Positions 12,490 to 23,061 of a stretch of 64,000 nucleotides of DNA are shown here, piece after piece. Below the pieces are notes generated by a model. That model ran no database searches. It was not told the origin of the DNA and saw only the letters and a list, made by a program, of their open reading frames with translations. This stretch comes from Phyllostachys edulis (Eukaryota > Streptophyta > Magnoliopsida > Poales > Poaceae). The stretch spans positions 59,766,611 through 59,830,610 of the forward strand of contig CM070548.1 of assembly GCA_036346405.1 (NCBI GenBank), written 5' to 3'. The position numbers and the translations under genes are program-made. Positions within the stretch are counted from its first letter, which is position 1; each line of letters begins with the position of its first letter.

Positions 12490-14554
12490 TGTAAGATCAA
12501 GGTGGCCGACTAGAGGGGTGAATAGGCGTTTTAAAAACTTCTTTGGCTCTAAAATCGATTTCTAATCGGAAGCTAATACAAATACGGTTTTGCACAATTA
12601 AAGCCTAAATCAACTAGGTTCCCCTAAATGCACCAACAATACAAGTCTATTGATAAATAACAATTAAGCATATGACTTGAGCAATTCAATTCTAGCAATG
12701 GTGAATAGCACAATGAACTATTGCAATCATATACAATGAATAAGCAATTTACTACAAGGTATATAAATTGCACAATGTAAACAAATATTCATACACAATG
12801 AATATAAATGTAATAGTGAGACACAAGAGATCAAACCACAATTGACACGGCGATGTTTTCACGTGGTGATCGGAGACTTCTTGGTCTCCCTAATCCACGT
12901 TGAGAAACCCAAACCAATTGGGCGGCTCCACAATTAAGCATTCCTCCAAGGTAAGTCCAACCACTTGGACCGGTTCCAAAACGAACCAACACCTCGCTCC
13001 ACTAGGGTTGCTCCTTCCTCCTCTCGGAGATGGCGAGCACCACACCACTCCTAAACACGGGCCTTCTCACAAGCTTCACTTGAGAAGATCAGGACCACAG
13101 CGCCTCCACGCCGTCTAGGTGTCGGCAAACACCAAGAGTAACAAGACTCTAACTCTCACTTGAACCAATCAAGTGTCAAAGCTCTATGGATCTGAAATCC
13201 ACAACCTAAGGCAACACATGCACTTAGGGTTTGCTCTCAATCACTCACTAAGTGCAACACATGCACAAAGGGGTATGAGAGGCTTGCACTAGCTCAATAG
13301 AACTCAAAGGGGCACCGACAACTCTCCCTCACGCGGCCAAGGTGGGTATTTATAGCCCACACACAAAAACTAGCCGTTGGGACAAAGTCTGTTGGCGAAA
13401 TCGGACAGCCGCCGTTATGGGGCGGTCGTCAGCCTCCTCAACGGCTATAAAACTAGCCGTTGGTCACCATCGAACGACCGCCAACTAAGGCCGGTCGTCG
13501 CAACAATCGATACAACCGCACAAACACTGCGGTCGTCTTAGCTCCACAAGGCGCCAAATCGGCTAAGTCCCACGAACACATTGCGGAATTATACAACCGC
13601 CACAGAGAAAAGCGGAGCGACCGATGTGCGGTCGTCTGCTTAAAATCGGTCGAACCATAAGCGCGGTTGTATGCCGGCCAACACACGCGTCGGTACTACG
13701 CTCAAGGGTTTCTCAAAACCGAAAGATGTGCAACAAATGCATCTTCTCTGGAAAACTTGAACCGCCAACAAATAATCGGAGCGACCGGCCTACGGTCGTG
13801 CCGCTCGATTCTGCCGGTACTACGCTCCACACCGAGCAACACATGCTCAGCGATTCGCGGTCGTCTTGCCACATCGCCGATATGACCGCATCCGGTCGTC
13901 TGCTTTTACACGTCGGTTCATCCGATTTTCTGAGAAAACACAGTTATTCGCTTCAACTCAAATTGCAAAACACATTACGCCAATTTGATGCGCAATGCAA
14001 ACAAGGGTTCAAAGGTAAGATTCTCAACAAGTTGCAAAACACATTTGCACACTTTTAGAATATCCCACCAATTGCACTTCGCTTCAACTCAATTTGCAAA
14101 ACACATTTGCGAAATTGGCCTGTGATGCAAACAAGGATTCAAGTGAGATTCTCAACAAGTTGCAAAACACATTTGCACACTTTTAGAATCACACCACAAG
14201 AATAAGGTACATGGACTTACACCATTTGCAAAAGCGCGTTATGAAACTTAAGTCACATGCTACAAGGATTAACCATGAGCCACAACTATTTGTAAAACAC
14301 ATTCACAAATATTGGCATCATGTTAAAGTGAGCTAGAGCAAACACAATGAGCTATCAACACATGACAAACTCAAGCTACTAGTCAAAGACCCTCTTAATA
14401 ATGCGGCAACCTATACTAGCAATCCGGTCATCAACCAAACACCAAGGCCGGTAAAGACTAGGAACACATCCTTAGCCCTAGCTAGTCATACCTTTGCCTT
14501 GCGCAAACACTTGAAGCTTGATGGCGCACATCCTTGCTTCAACTCAGGGTTCTT

Positions 14555-14965
14555 GACTTGATATGCATCAACTCATGATGCATCCTTACTTGATCTTCAT
14601 CAACACATGATGAAGCTTCACCGGGATCTTGACTTGATGCTCATCAACACATGATGACATCTACCATCCGAGTCATGATATGCATCAACACATGATGCAC
14701 TCTTCACTTGACCTCCATCAACTCATGATGGGTCTTCACTTGACTTGATGATCAACACAAGATCATCTCCTTATCTTGAACATCATCGACACACGATGAT
14801 TTCTTCTTATCTTGAACTTGATGCGCATCAACACATGATGTGCATCCTTTACTCAAGCTCTTAGCCGATATCATCAACACATGATGATCTTCTCGATATG
14901 CATCAACACATGATGCATTCTCCTCTTGACTTGACTTGATGACAATCAACACATGATGTCATCCC
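14555..14965. repeat. CATC-AACACAT-GATG hairpin array, right LTR
   Basis: About eleven units. Clear examples are ATGCATC/GATGCAT at 14563-14583, CTTCATC/GATGAAG at 14595-14615, and further units with GATGATC/GATCATC, ATCATCG/CGATGAT, GCGCATC/GATGTGC (one G.U pair) and ATCATC/GATGAT. The loop is almost always AACACAT or ACACA. Outer arm bases vary in pairs, which a plain satellite would not do. Confidence 0.85.
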
Positions 14966-15159
14966 AAGTAAATCAACCACATGGAACATAACCTATTCAT
15001 CCAACTCATGGAAAATGTTAGTTCCACAATATGATTATCATTAATTACCACAACATACCATTAACTCATAATGGCGGGACAAGATACCACAATCTTTCCT
15101 CATTGGTAATTGATGATAACCACTTCAATAACAAATAATTGAATAGAGTTTGGTATGAG

Positions 15160-15790
15160 TATATAAGTACTACATAAGTTATATATACTCAACATGAGTG
15201 TATCTGAACTACACAAGTCGTATTAACTCAAGAATACATGAGCATATATTAACTACATAAGTCTCATATACTCATATGAATATATTAACTACACAAGTTA
15301 AACATATTCAAAGATATGTGAGTACACATGAACTACACAAGTTATGTTCTACTCACATATAAGTATATATAGACTACACAAGTCTTATACACTCTTATGA
15401 ATAGATTAACTACATAAGTTAAACATATTCAAGAATATGTGAGCACACATAAACTACACAAGTTATGTTATACTCACATATAAGTGTATATAGACTACAC
15501 AAGTCATATATACACACTTGAATATACTAACTACATAAGTTATATATATTCAAGAATATGAGCATATATAAACTACATAAGTTATATATACTCACATGAA
15601 TATATTAACTACACAAGTTAAATATATTCAAGGATATGAGTATATCTGAACAACACAAGTTATATATATACTCATATGAATATATTAACTACACAAGTTA
15701 AATACATTCAAGAATATATGAACTACACAAGTCTCATATACTCATATGAATAAATTAACTATGCAAGTTAAATATATTCAAAGGACATGT
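15160..15790. repeat. ACT-ACACA-AGT hairpin array, right LTR
   Basis: About sixteen cores. AGACTACACAAGTCT (15371-15385) and TTAACTACATAAGTTAA (about 15404-15420) show paired exchange of arm bases around the same ACACA/ACATA loop. Confidence 0.8.
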
Positions 15791-16265
15791 TTCAAAGTAA
15801 AGATCCCAATTGTATATGGACAAGGAAATATGGATCAATACTAATGAAACCACAAAACATATATTGAGCTCCCCCTAAATGTGTGCATACACAAATGTGT
15901 AATGGAAACATATGCACATATTCAAGTTAGACTTTTGGTGGAGTTCAACATATATTTTGGATCCAGGAATGCAACAAGATATATGAATACAAACCTCTTT
16001 GTTCATTCTACTTTGTATTCTTTATATCCAAGCGAGACTAAACATGATATAACAATAAGAGTGTTAGTCTTACAAATAGATTCATCATTATGAAATCATA
16101 CTGTTTGGATTTATCATTAACCACTGCATGCCTTCATGGTTATTACCTTTATATCCAAATAAGACTACACAATATGTATAACAATGAAAGTGTTAGTCTC
16201 ACAATTAGATTTGTCATTAATCACCAAAACCCCATTAACACATAATGGTAGGTCTAGATTCTTCA

Positions 16266-16270
16266 GAAGG
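16266..16270. repeat. Target-site duplication GAAGG, right
   Basis: Matches 4364-4368 and fixes the right end of the insertion at 16265. Confidence 0.9.
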
Positions 16271-17769
16271 CAAGTTGCATTCCTTGATCATTTTGAGCCT
16301 ATAAATTCATATATTTATTATTATTACTTTCGTTATTGTATTTGTGCCAATTACTTCAAATATTCAAGTAATACTTTTGAATGCCATGATAATTAGATAA
16401 ATCCTATTACCCCACATACAAACCTACCCAACACTTGTAGGCTATATTCACCTTGACAAAATACCCAGCACTTGTAGGCCATATTCACATTGATAAGTTC
16501 ACATAAAATATTAGCTATATAAGTAGCTTTGTCACACAAATGTGTTTATCAATCAAAAGAGAGTGTTGGCGGTTCATCAATGGTTTTTGTGGAGAGTTGA
16601 GGGTTTTGTCCAGGAAGTTGGACAACCCAGTAGACTTGTATTAAAAGTGTGTTATCAGTGAGATCTGGAGGTGGACAGCCACGAGTTGATGTTGGGCCAT
16701 CGCCTCACTGGATGACAAGTAAGGACAAGAACCTTGTGCCAAGTGACAGACACAGAAAATCGCTCAACCACAAGCGTGGTCATTATTCCCTAACTTAGTA
16801 CTTTGCTTTTCCATTTGAATATCTCTGAGGTGTCAATCTGCTCTTGTGTGATAGAGCATAAGGAATTGGGGTGAGACAGTGGGCTGTAGGGACACTCATT
16901 GGTCTACACAGCAGTATGGACTCGTCGACCTCGAATCGCATTCCTTTGTTGGTCGATGGTCTCCAGAGGTTGTCTGAGTAATACCTCTGGGTAGAGACTC
17001 AAAAGGGTTGAAGCGGTGAAAAGGCTTTGTTATCTCAACTCGATTCATGCGCTAACGTGTTGCATGTCTATGATCTGACAGTATGAGTTTGAGATATTTT
17101 GTGGGTAAAGTTGGGCAACTCTGCGAGTGTATAAAAGGTATTGAATCGTCGTGCTTAGGTTAATGAAGTTGTGTTAATGGGTGATTCTAGTACATGAGGC
17201 ATAAGTAGAGTTTTTGAGATGGTAAGTTGGTATAATTGAGTTTGTTGAGAAACCCCTGGTGTTATTATTTATTATTGTTTTACTGTTTTAAATATAAACT
17301 GTTTTAACTGTAAAATGCATCCACATATGCCTGTTAAGGTAAACCCTAACCATCCATTGAACTCTTTGCATGTAATTATTTAGCTTTTCCATGTGGCTTG
17401 TTGAGTACGGAAGCTGTACTCATTCTTGCATAATCTTCAAAATTATCTACAGAGGAAATCTGGAAAAATCTCGAGGATCTTGATGAAGAAGGTTTTGGCA
17501 GGATCACCAGACGGCGGTGATTACAGTTTTTAGGTCTTGACTGCACTCAAGTGTGCATGTGGTTTGAAGTTCTTTTGTCTTGTATTATATTAACTTTGGG
17601 CTTGGATGCTCGTATCAGTGTTAAAACTGGCTATTAGGTCTTAATCTTATGTAATAAAATATTGGCTTTTGTTGTAATCGGAAGCTTGCTTGTGACACTG
17701 CTTACATCGTAACTGCATATCCTGAGCAGTTGTGAAAAGTTTAACGGTCCCAAAAATCAGGGCTGTTAC
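16271..17769 (+). mobile_element. Old LTR-retroelement remnant, right part
   Basis: Continuation of 2961-4363 after the younger insertion. It ends with a CCCAAAAATCAGGGCTGTTA block, the kind of 3' end found in long grass gypsy LTRs next to the primer-binding site. No primer-binding site or coding domain follows, which favours a solo LTR or a 3' LTR. A tandem pair of CACTTGTAGGC-type words lies at about 16425-16490. Confidence 0.5.
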
Positions 17770-18240
17770 GATCCTCTTGGTAAAAAAGAAATCAATGGAT
17801 GAGCAACGGATGATGGGGTGTCAAGGGTGTTATAATATTATGGTATGCGAACACTTACCTAAACTTAGAGTCCTAGTAGATTACTTGGTCCTTCTATTGC
17901 AACAAGGGGACTCGTTCTCCCACTATACAATGGGAGGGGCCACATATTATAACATACATCCACCCCACCTATGAGCAATAGCAATAAAATCATCATGCGT
18001 GATCGTCGGCGGCAATGCGCCCCTCGTCATACAACAAAGAGTTAATTTTATCATCAATATAGAGCTCCTTTTATCATCAAATAATAATTTCTAAGAAAAA
18101 TATGATTTTATCATCAATATAGAGCTCCTTTTGTCATCAATTAATTATGTCTAAGAAACAATATGAAGCATAAAGGGTGATCGTATCATTGCCGGAAATG
18201 GAAGGTTAAGTAAGGCAGACCGTACACGGTGTAGTAAAAA
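17770..18240. other. Intergenic stretch with a short tandem repeat
   Basis: No gene seen. It holds the two 60-bp repeat copies listed separately. A short open frame at 17732-17974 has no recognisable product. Confidence 0.5.
18045..18165. repeat. Two tandem copies of a 60-bp AT-rich repeat
   Basis: Copies 18045-18104 and 18105-18165 share TTTTATCATCAATATAGAGC and diverge slightly at their right halves. Confidence 0.85.
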
Positions 18241-18244
18241 AACA

Positions 18245-18331
18245 GACATCTGTGGGATTTGAACCCACGACCTTTCGGACCAGAGCCTAAAGCTGGCACC
18301 TTAGATCATTCGGCGTCTCGGCCAAACTATC
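18245..18331 (-). pseudogene. tRNA-Leu(UAG)-like gene, probably degenerate
   Basis: The minus strand shows the anticodon loop TTTAGGC, the leucine-type long variable arm (TGGTCCGAAAGG) and a T arm (GTGGGTTCAAATCCCAC). The acceptor ends GATAGTT/AGATGTC retain only weak pairing, with one mismatch and a wobble. The D arm carries about eight extra bases between GGCCGAG and the CTAAGG block. Together these make it more likely a tRNA pseudogene or tRNA-derived repeat than a working gene. Only the anticodon and T-arm identity are secure. Confidence 0.65.
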
Positions 18332-18339
18332 GTTCTTGT

Positions 18340-18620
18340 TTAACCCACAAATAAATATTTGTATACCTAAACTCTTCAGGTTGGAAGCAAATTTCCACAT
18401 AGAAGTATAGAACTACCTCCCAGGTACGTCCAAGCAAAACAGGGATTATGACGTGGCTTCTGAAATCCGAAGACGAATTCTAGCCACAGTGTTCATTTAT
18501 CATAATATATCAAGTTACAACTGCTTCAGTATTTGATCTGACCTTCAGGTGCCATCACAGCAACAGAAAGAAAAGCAGAAAAATAGCATAACCAGCAGGC
18601 ACACTTCCAGTTGCTCAACA
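18340..18620 (-). other. Presumed 3'UTR and downstream flank of ORANGE
   Basis: Non-coding sequence after the ORANGE stop codon. No other feature was recognised. Confidence 0.5.
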
Positions 18621-21018
18621 CTAATCAAAGGGATCTATCCGTGGATCATGCTCGCTTGCCATTGCCATTCCTGTGCACAAGCAAGTTGGACACATCACCT
18701 GGAAATACGGACAACGCGATATAAGACAGTTTGTAGAGGGGGGAAACATTAGTAGAACTAGCAGATGAAATAACCGCCCTGCTCTGCAAGACTGCAACCA
18801 CAAAATCCCGAATGCACTTCCACAAGAACTTTGTAAAATAGTTCAGGAAAGAGGAAAGAAGAAGTTTGCCCAACACTGAATTTAGGCACAAGGCATAACT
18901 ATAATCTGCGCTGTCACCTTGTCATTTAATCTACAGCGACTCCCTCTTGAGTATGATAAACCATTTGGTTGTTTTCCAATATAATCTTCTTGAAAGCATA
19001 AAACTGAGTATTGTGAAACACAATGGGATTAAACAGCATACCTTTCCAGCTCCTGAACAATTTGGACACCTTTCAGTTGTAGACCACATATTATGGCCAC
19101 GGTCACGTGAAAAGCGTTTGGTGCTCAATAACATTCCGCTAGTAGAACAACGAGCACATGACAAGTATCCTATAATGCGGAAGCAAGTTGATATGTGAAT
19201 ACAGTACAACAAATAGGGATCAGAAAGAGATCAGGCTAGTCTGTATTTGTACAAGATGCAAAACAATGTTTCGATGTTATTCTGTTTTTGTTTTGGCAAT
19301 GAATTAATAAATAATAGCCATGGCCAAGCCATGCTCGCGGCAGATAGTTGATCAGGAATTCACTCATACCAGTCCCGTGGCAATATGTGCATCTTTTCTT
19401 CTCTTGCTGCCTCACATTTTTCACTTCAACCAGCATTAAGGCTGAGATTACACCAACTGCACCACCTGAAAAGGATGCCACAATGGGATCTACCTGACTG
19501 AACAACAACAACAAAAAACATATCAAATTACTTTTTTAAAAAATACTGCGGAATCCAATGACAAGAAATAGGTTCTTTAAAGCACCTCAATTGAAGAGGC
19601 AAGTGCATGCTCTGTATAAAATCTTCATAACATGTACCACCCAGCCCTAATTTCAGTTCAAGCTGCCTCATAGACAATTCTTTAAGAAGACACGCTACAT
19701 TACCTCTCGTAATGAGAAGATGCTCTTGAAAAAACTAAGGAGTACCAACAGAGTTACAGAGAGACGAAGCTGGCACTTACCATTGGGGCTACCAAGCCTC
19801 CAAAAAAGATTATCCCAGATATGAAAGAGAATGATGTCAAATAGAGTTGCTTCATTGTCTTCGGTGACTTATTCATACAAAAACAAAGGAATAAATTGAA
19901 CTTAGAACAAAGCAAGATGGAAATGCGTGGTCATTTGTGCACATAACTAATTGAGGGCTGGTGGTCACCATATGAGGCATGAACGGAATAGTCGATGGAA
20001 TGTCGGGCATTTCATTTTCTTCATTGCTGGCACCTCTGCCTTCAACGTTTCTGATTCGCTGCTGCACCCGCAATCGTCTGACCTGAGAACATTACCCATA
20101 TTGGAGTGAGCTACGATATGTTTTAGCAAGCTAAAAATGTACTACTAGAATATGACCAAATGATCATAAAGCGTGCAAAACAGGCACCTCTTCCATTAAA
20201 AGGAATATTTTGTTGCGGCGACTCTTGATGTTGTCTTGAATCTCTTGCGATTGCATCGGAACAAAGTCTTGTATTGTCTCTGGACCTTCAATTATGCAAA
20301 AACTATAGAAGAGAACCATGAGGGAGCTCTTATGGATTTAGCATATTTCTTGTTGAACTGAATTTCCACAGAAAAATAATGCAAATTACTCTACGTAGCA
20401 TTCCAGAAGATGTATAAGGCTAACGGTGCGTATCAAAGCTACCAGTTTGATGCAGCATTTTGGATGTCGTCACCATACCATATTATGGTTAACCTTGGAT
20501 ATGATTTCCACTCCAAAGTCACAGCTTAACATTCAAATTTTCTACTTTAGCGCTAGACCAGGAAGCTCCGAATTGAGATATCACTGAGAACAACTCTCGG
20601 GCACATATTTCTTGGAGTGAATTTTTTTTTTGTAACTGAACTATGTACCGCGTATTTCCAAGCAGTCTATGCAGAAATATCAGAGTTTTACACCTTAGTA
20701 CTACTACTTACGCACCAACCAAGAGCTCAGCGTACATCTCCCCATCCATTTCGTAAACCAGAAAAAGAAAGGGATTTCGATGTGGGAGCTGAATCAATGC
20801 AACCTGGATAGGCCTCCGTCTCCGGCCGCCCTGGGCTCTCCGGCGGAGGAGCACCGCCGCAGCATCGTCCGAGACCTGGACCCGGCGCCTCCCCTCCTCC
20901 ACGCAGCACAATGCAGCTGAGGGAGCTGAGAAAGCGAAGGAGCCGCCACCGCAAAGAGGCACTGGGACGCGGCCCTCGCCGCTGGCGGGGTCGCCGGCGA
21001 CGCGGCGAGGCAAGACAT
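18621..21018 (-). CDS. OR: ORANGE/ORANGE-like plastid DnaJ-type zinc-finger protein
   Basis: Plastid membrane chaperone-like protein. In the family it stabilises phytoene synthase and controls carotenoid accumulation and chromoplast formation. Minus-strand exons: 20804-21018, 20188-20302, 19969-20082, 19781-19867, 19586-19662, 19370-19497, 19042-19169 and 18621-18698. All are phase-consistent with GT/AG borders and give 313 residues, close to the usual length of about 307. The N-terminus is Ala/Ser-rich and transit-peptide-like. FCIIEGPETIQDF opens the conserved part, two membrane segments follow (LTSFSFISGIIFFGGLV; VDPIVASFSGGAVGVISALM), and four CxxCxxxG-type zinc motifs end with CPTCLCTGMAMASEHDPRID. 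The linker between zinc motifs 2 and 3 is unusually basic (TKRFSRDRGHN). A second possible exon 1 donor (after 20712) would change only the N-terminus. OR versus OR-like is undecided. Confidence 0.92.
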
Positions 21019-21525
21019 CGCCGGCCCGCGACTCGCAGAACCACTGGAGGTGTGGCGCTGGGGCGCACGGAAGCTGCGTTGCTGTTGCGACGGATTAGGA
21101 ATTTTAGATAAACGCCGGGGGGTTTCGGGTCTACGGGCTCGTGTCTCGCGGTCGGATCCGATTAGGAGAGTAGATGACAAAAGTGGAAAGGTGAAGCATC
21201 TCCGCGCAGCGGTACCGGAATATTTTTTGTTGTGGTCACGTCGGTGCTGTATAAACGAAGGTATAGCTAAATTTTCACCTCAAATATACATTTAGAAGTA
21301 GTTTTTTAGGAAGAGGTAGCGACTAGTTGAGTGGTTACGACGAAAAAAAGAAAGACCGGCCCCCTTTGGAAGCTAGAAATTTCCTCGGAACCACTCCCTC
21401 TAATTCACAAAAATAAATCGTTTTGCACATCAATATGATCCCTAAAATACAAAATATTTATAAAATTCAATAATATTATAAAAATACTTTTTAAGACGAA
21501 TCTATATGTATGATTTAAGGGAGCT
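21019..21525 (-). promoter_or_regulatory. ORANGE leader/promoter region
   Basis: GC-rich up to about 21200, then AT-rich. In-frame upstream ATGs (for example about 21180) exist but give an Arg-rich extension unlike a transit peptide, so the ATG at 21018 was preferred. No clear TATA box was found. Confidence 0.4.
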
Positions 21526-22345
21526 GCTACACAACGCTATACCGTTAGAAACACTTCCAACGGTATAGCAAAGTTTCGTGGAATTTTAGTATAGTGCAGC
21601 AATTTCTTTATAAGTTTCAACGATGCAAAACTTCCATGGAACTTTTAGTTTTAAATGGTCGAAGTTTCAAGAAGGTTTTAACAAAAGTTTCAAGTAGATT
21701 TCATCAGATTCTGCAAAATTTTGAAGAAGTTCTAAAATCTTTCGAGGAAGTTAAAAAAATTCAAGCATTTCATTCAAAAAAAAATTCAAGCAAAAGTTTC
21801 ATCCTTGTTTCATGAAGTTTCACTAGGTTTCATAGAGTTTCAAACAGTTTCCAGAAAGTTTCAGTGCATTATGAGAGTGTTTCAACGTGTTTCAATGAAT
21901 TTCAAATGAAAACTTATCTTATACAAAAAAAAAGATAAAGCTCCATCAGACTTGGGATAAAACTTCATGAAATACATATGAATTAGTTTCATCTAGTTAT
22001 TTGGAATTAAAACTTGATGATACTTCATGAGACTTGGAATGAAACTTCATGAGACTTGAGATGAAACTTCATAAAACCTAATGAAACTACATGAAACCAT
22101 AAAACTTAATGAAACTATATGAAACTTGATGAAAATTCTTGAAACTTGGGATGAAACTTCATGACACTTAATGAAACCTGATGAAGCACGATGAAACTTG
22201 GGATAAAACTTCATGAAACTATATGAAACACGATGAAACTTGGGATGAAACTTAATGAGACTTTATTAGACTTGGGATGAAACTTTATGAAACTTAATAA
22301 AATTATATGAAACTTGACGCAACACGATGAAACTTGCCATGAAAA
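21526..22345. repeat. Unit 1: terminal hairpin plus inverted TTTCA / TGAAA array
   Basis: It begins with a stem-loop GCTATACCGTT...AACGGTATAGC (about 21536-21569). It continues with about 300 bases dense in TTTCA/GTTTCA on the plus strand (21600-21910), then switches near 21920 to about 400 bases dense in TGAAAC(TT) words. The halves are degenerate reverse complements, so the whole can fold back. No coding potential. Confidence 0.8.
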
Positions 22346-22382
22346 TAAGGGCAAGAAGCGCGAAAAAACAAGGGAAACCCCT

Positions 22383-22972
22383 ACTCCGAGGACCTCTCAC
22401 GGTTGGCCTACCCCGACCTCGAGGACGTCCTCCTCGATGGGCTCACCTGCCGTGAGGGCGCCGCCGTCACCTGGTCCGTGCACCGCCACACCACCATCTT
22501 CGGCTTCTCCCATGGGCTCAGGGAATGTCATCGCCCGGCCTCTCGTCTCGCCACCATCTGTAGTAAGGAGGCGTCATGTTGCGATGCCGGGTCCGTGTCT
22601 CTTAAGAGGGTTCGATGATGCCTCCTCTGTGAGCTCGTCACGAAACACGAGCTCTGGCGCCACAGAGCCCAAGCAAGAACCGGTCGTTCAAGCTGTAGCA
22701 GGGGACATCTACAAGTGGAAGCATTGTGGCCGATGTTGGCCGATCATTTTGGTGCAGGTAGGTGGGGTACCACGTGGAGGACCAGGCGCTTCAAGCTCGG
22801 AGGCCATGGCGGGGAAGGAGGCTGTGTGGGTGGAGATCGTCGAGGAGAACGAGCTCGACGAGATCACCAAATGGTGGTTCGTGGACGCCTTGTACGACGT
22901 GGAGAGGGAGCACCTAGACACCATAAACAAGAGAAGGAGTATGGAGGAAGGGAAGAGATAAGGTTGTATTGA
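22383..22972 (+). pseudogene. PRISE (progesterone 5-beta-reductase/iridoid synthase-like) fragment, copy A
   Basis: C-terminal half of a short-chain dehydrogenase of the PRISE/VEP1 family, which reduces enone steroids or iridoid precursors with NADPH. Visible blocks: DLEDVLLDGLTCREGAAVTW, VHRHTTIFGFS, KEAVWVEIVEENELDEITKW, WFVDALYDVEREHLDTINK. The NADPH-binding Rossmann half is absent. The FYY segment carrying the catalytic Tyr before DLED is deleted, and frameshifts occur in the middle. It ends in an unrelated GGREEIRLY tail before a TGA. Confidence 0.8.
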
Positions 22973-23061
22973 GGAGGGGATCAGAGTGTGTAGGGTTCAA
23001 AACGGACGGAATCAAGCTATCTCGTTGATTTTGGCTCAGACTGTATACCGTGCACAAGTTT

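Larger units (their letters stand above)
4369..16265 (-). mobile_element. Gag-only Sirevirus-like LTR retrotransposon (TR-GAG type) with 3.8-kb LTRs
   Basis: A complete insertion. LTRs at 4369-8158 and 12490-16265 both run TG...CA, and the 5-bp target duplication GAAGG sits at 4364-4368 and 16266-16270. Orientation is minus: a primer-binding site like initiator-Met tRNA (TGGTATCGAGC) abuts the right LTR and a purine tract abuts the left LTR. The only coding remnant is gag (12.45-10.87 kb); protease, integrase, reverse transcriptase and RNase H are absent, so mobility would need helper enzymes. The gag style (three CCHC knuckles and a WVPK-containing tail) points to a Sirevirus-type Ty1-copia origin. 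The LTRs are nearly alike apart from small indels, which suggests a recent insertion. Confidence 0.88.
12490..16265 (-). repeat. 5' LTR (right copy) of the gag-only element
   Basis: 3776 bases, same ends as the left copy. The promoter of the element should lie here, reading leftwards. Examples of perfect inverted repeats with base positions: 12872-12889 (GGAGAC/GTCTCC), 12955-12970 (GTCCAA/TTGGAC), 12972-12987, 13063-13087, 13135-13150, 13157-13175, 13187-13201, 13252-13266, 13516-13532, 13834-13848 and 14033-14049. Confidence 0.9.

Noticed and set aside
4369..16265. Two 3.8-kb near-identical blocks read as a plain segmental duplication
   Set aside because: TG...CA ends, a shared 5-bp target duplication, primer-binding site and purine tract show that they are LTRs of one element.
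22314..22961. 215-residue frame over PRISE copy A
   Set aside because: Only its ends match the family; the middle is a frameshifted translation of the pseudogene and the start lies in the TGAAA array.
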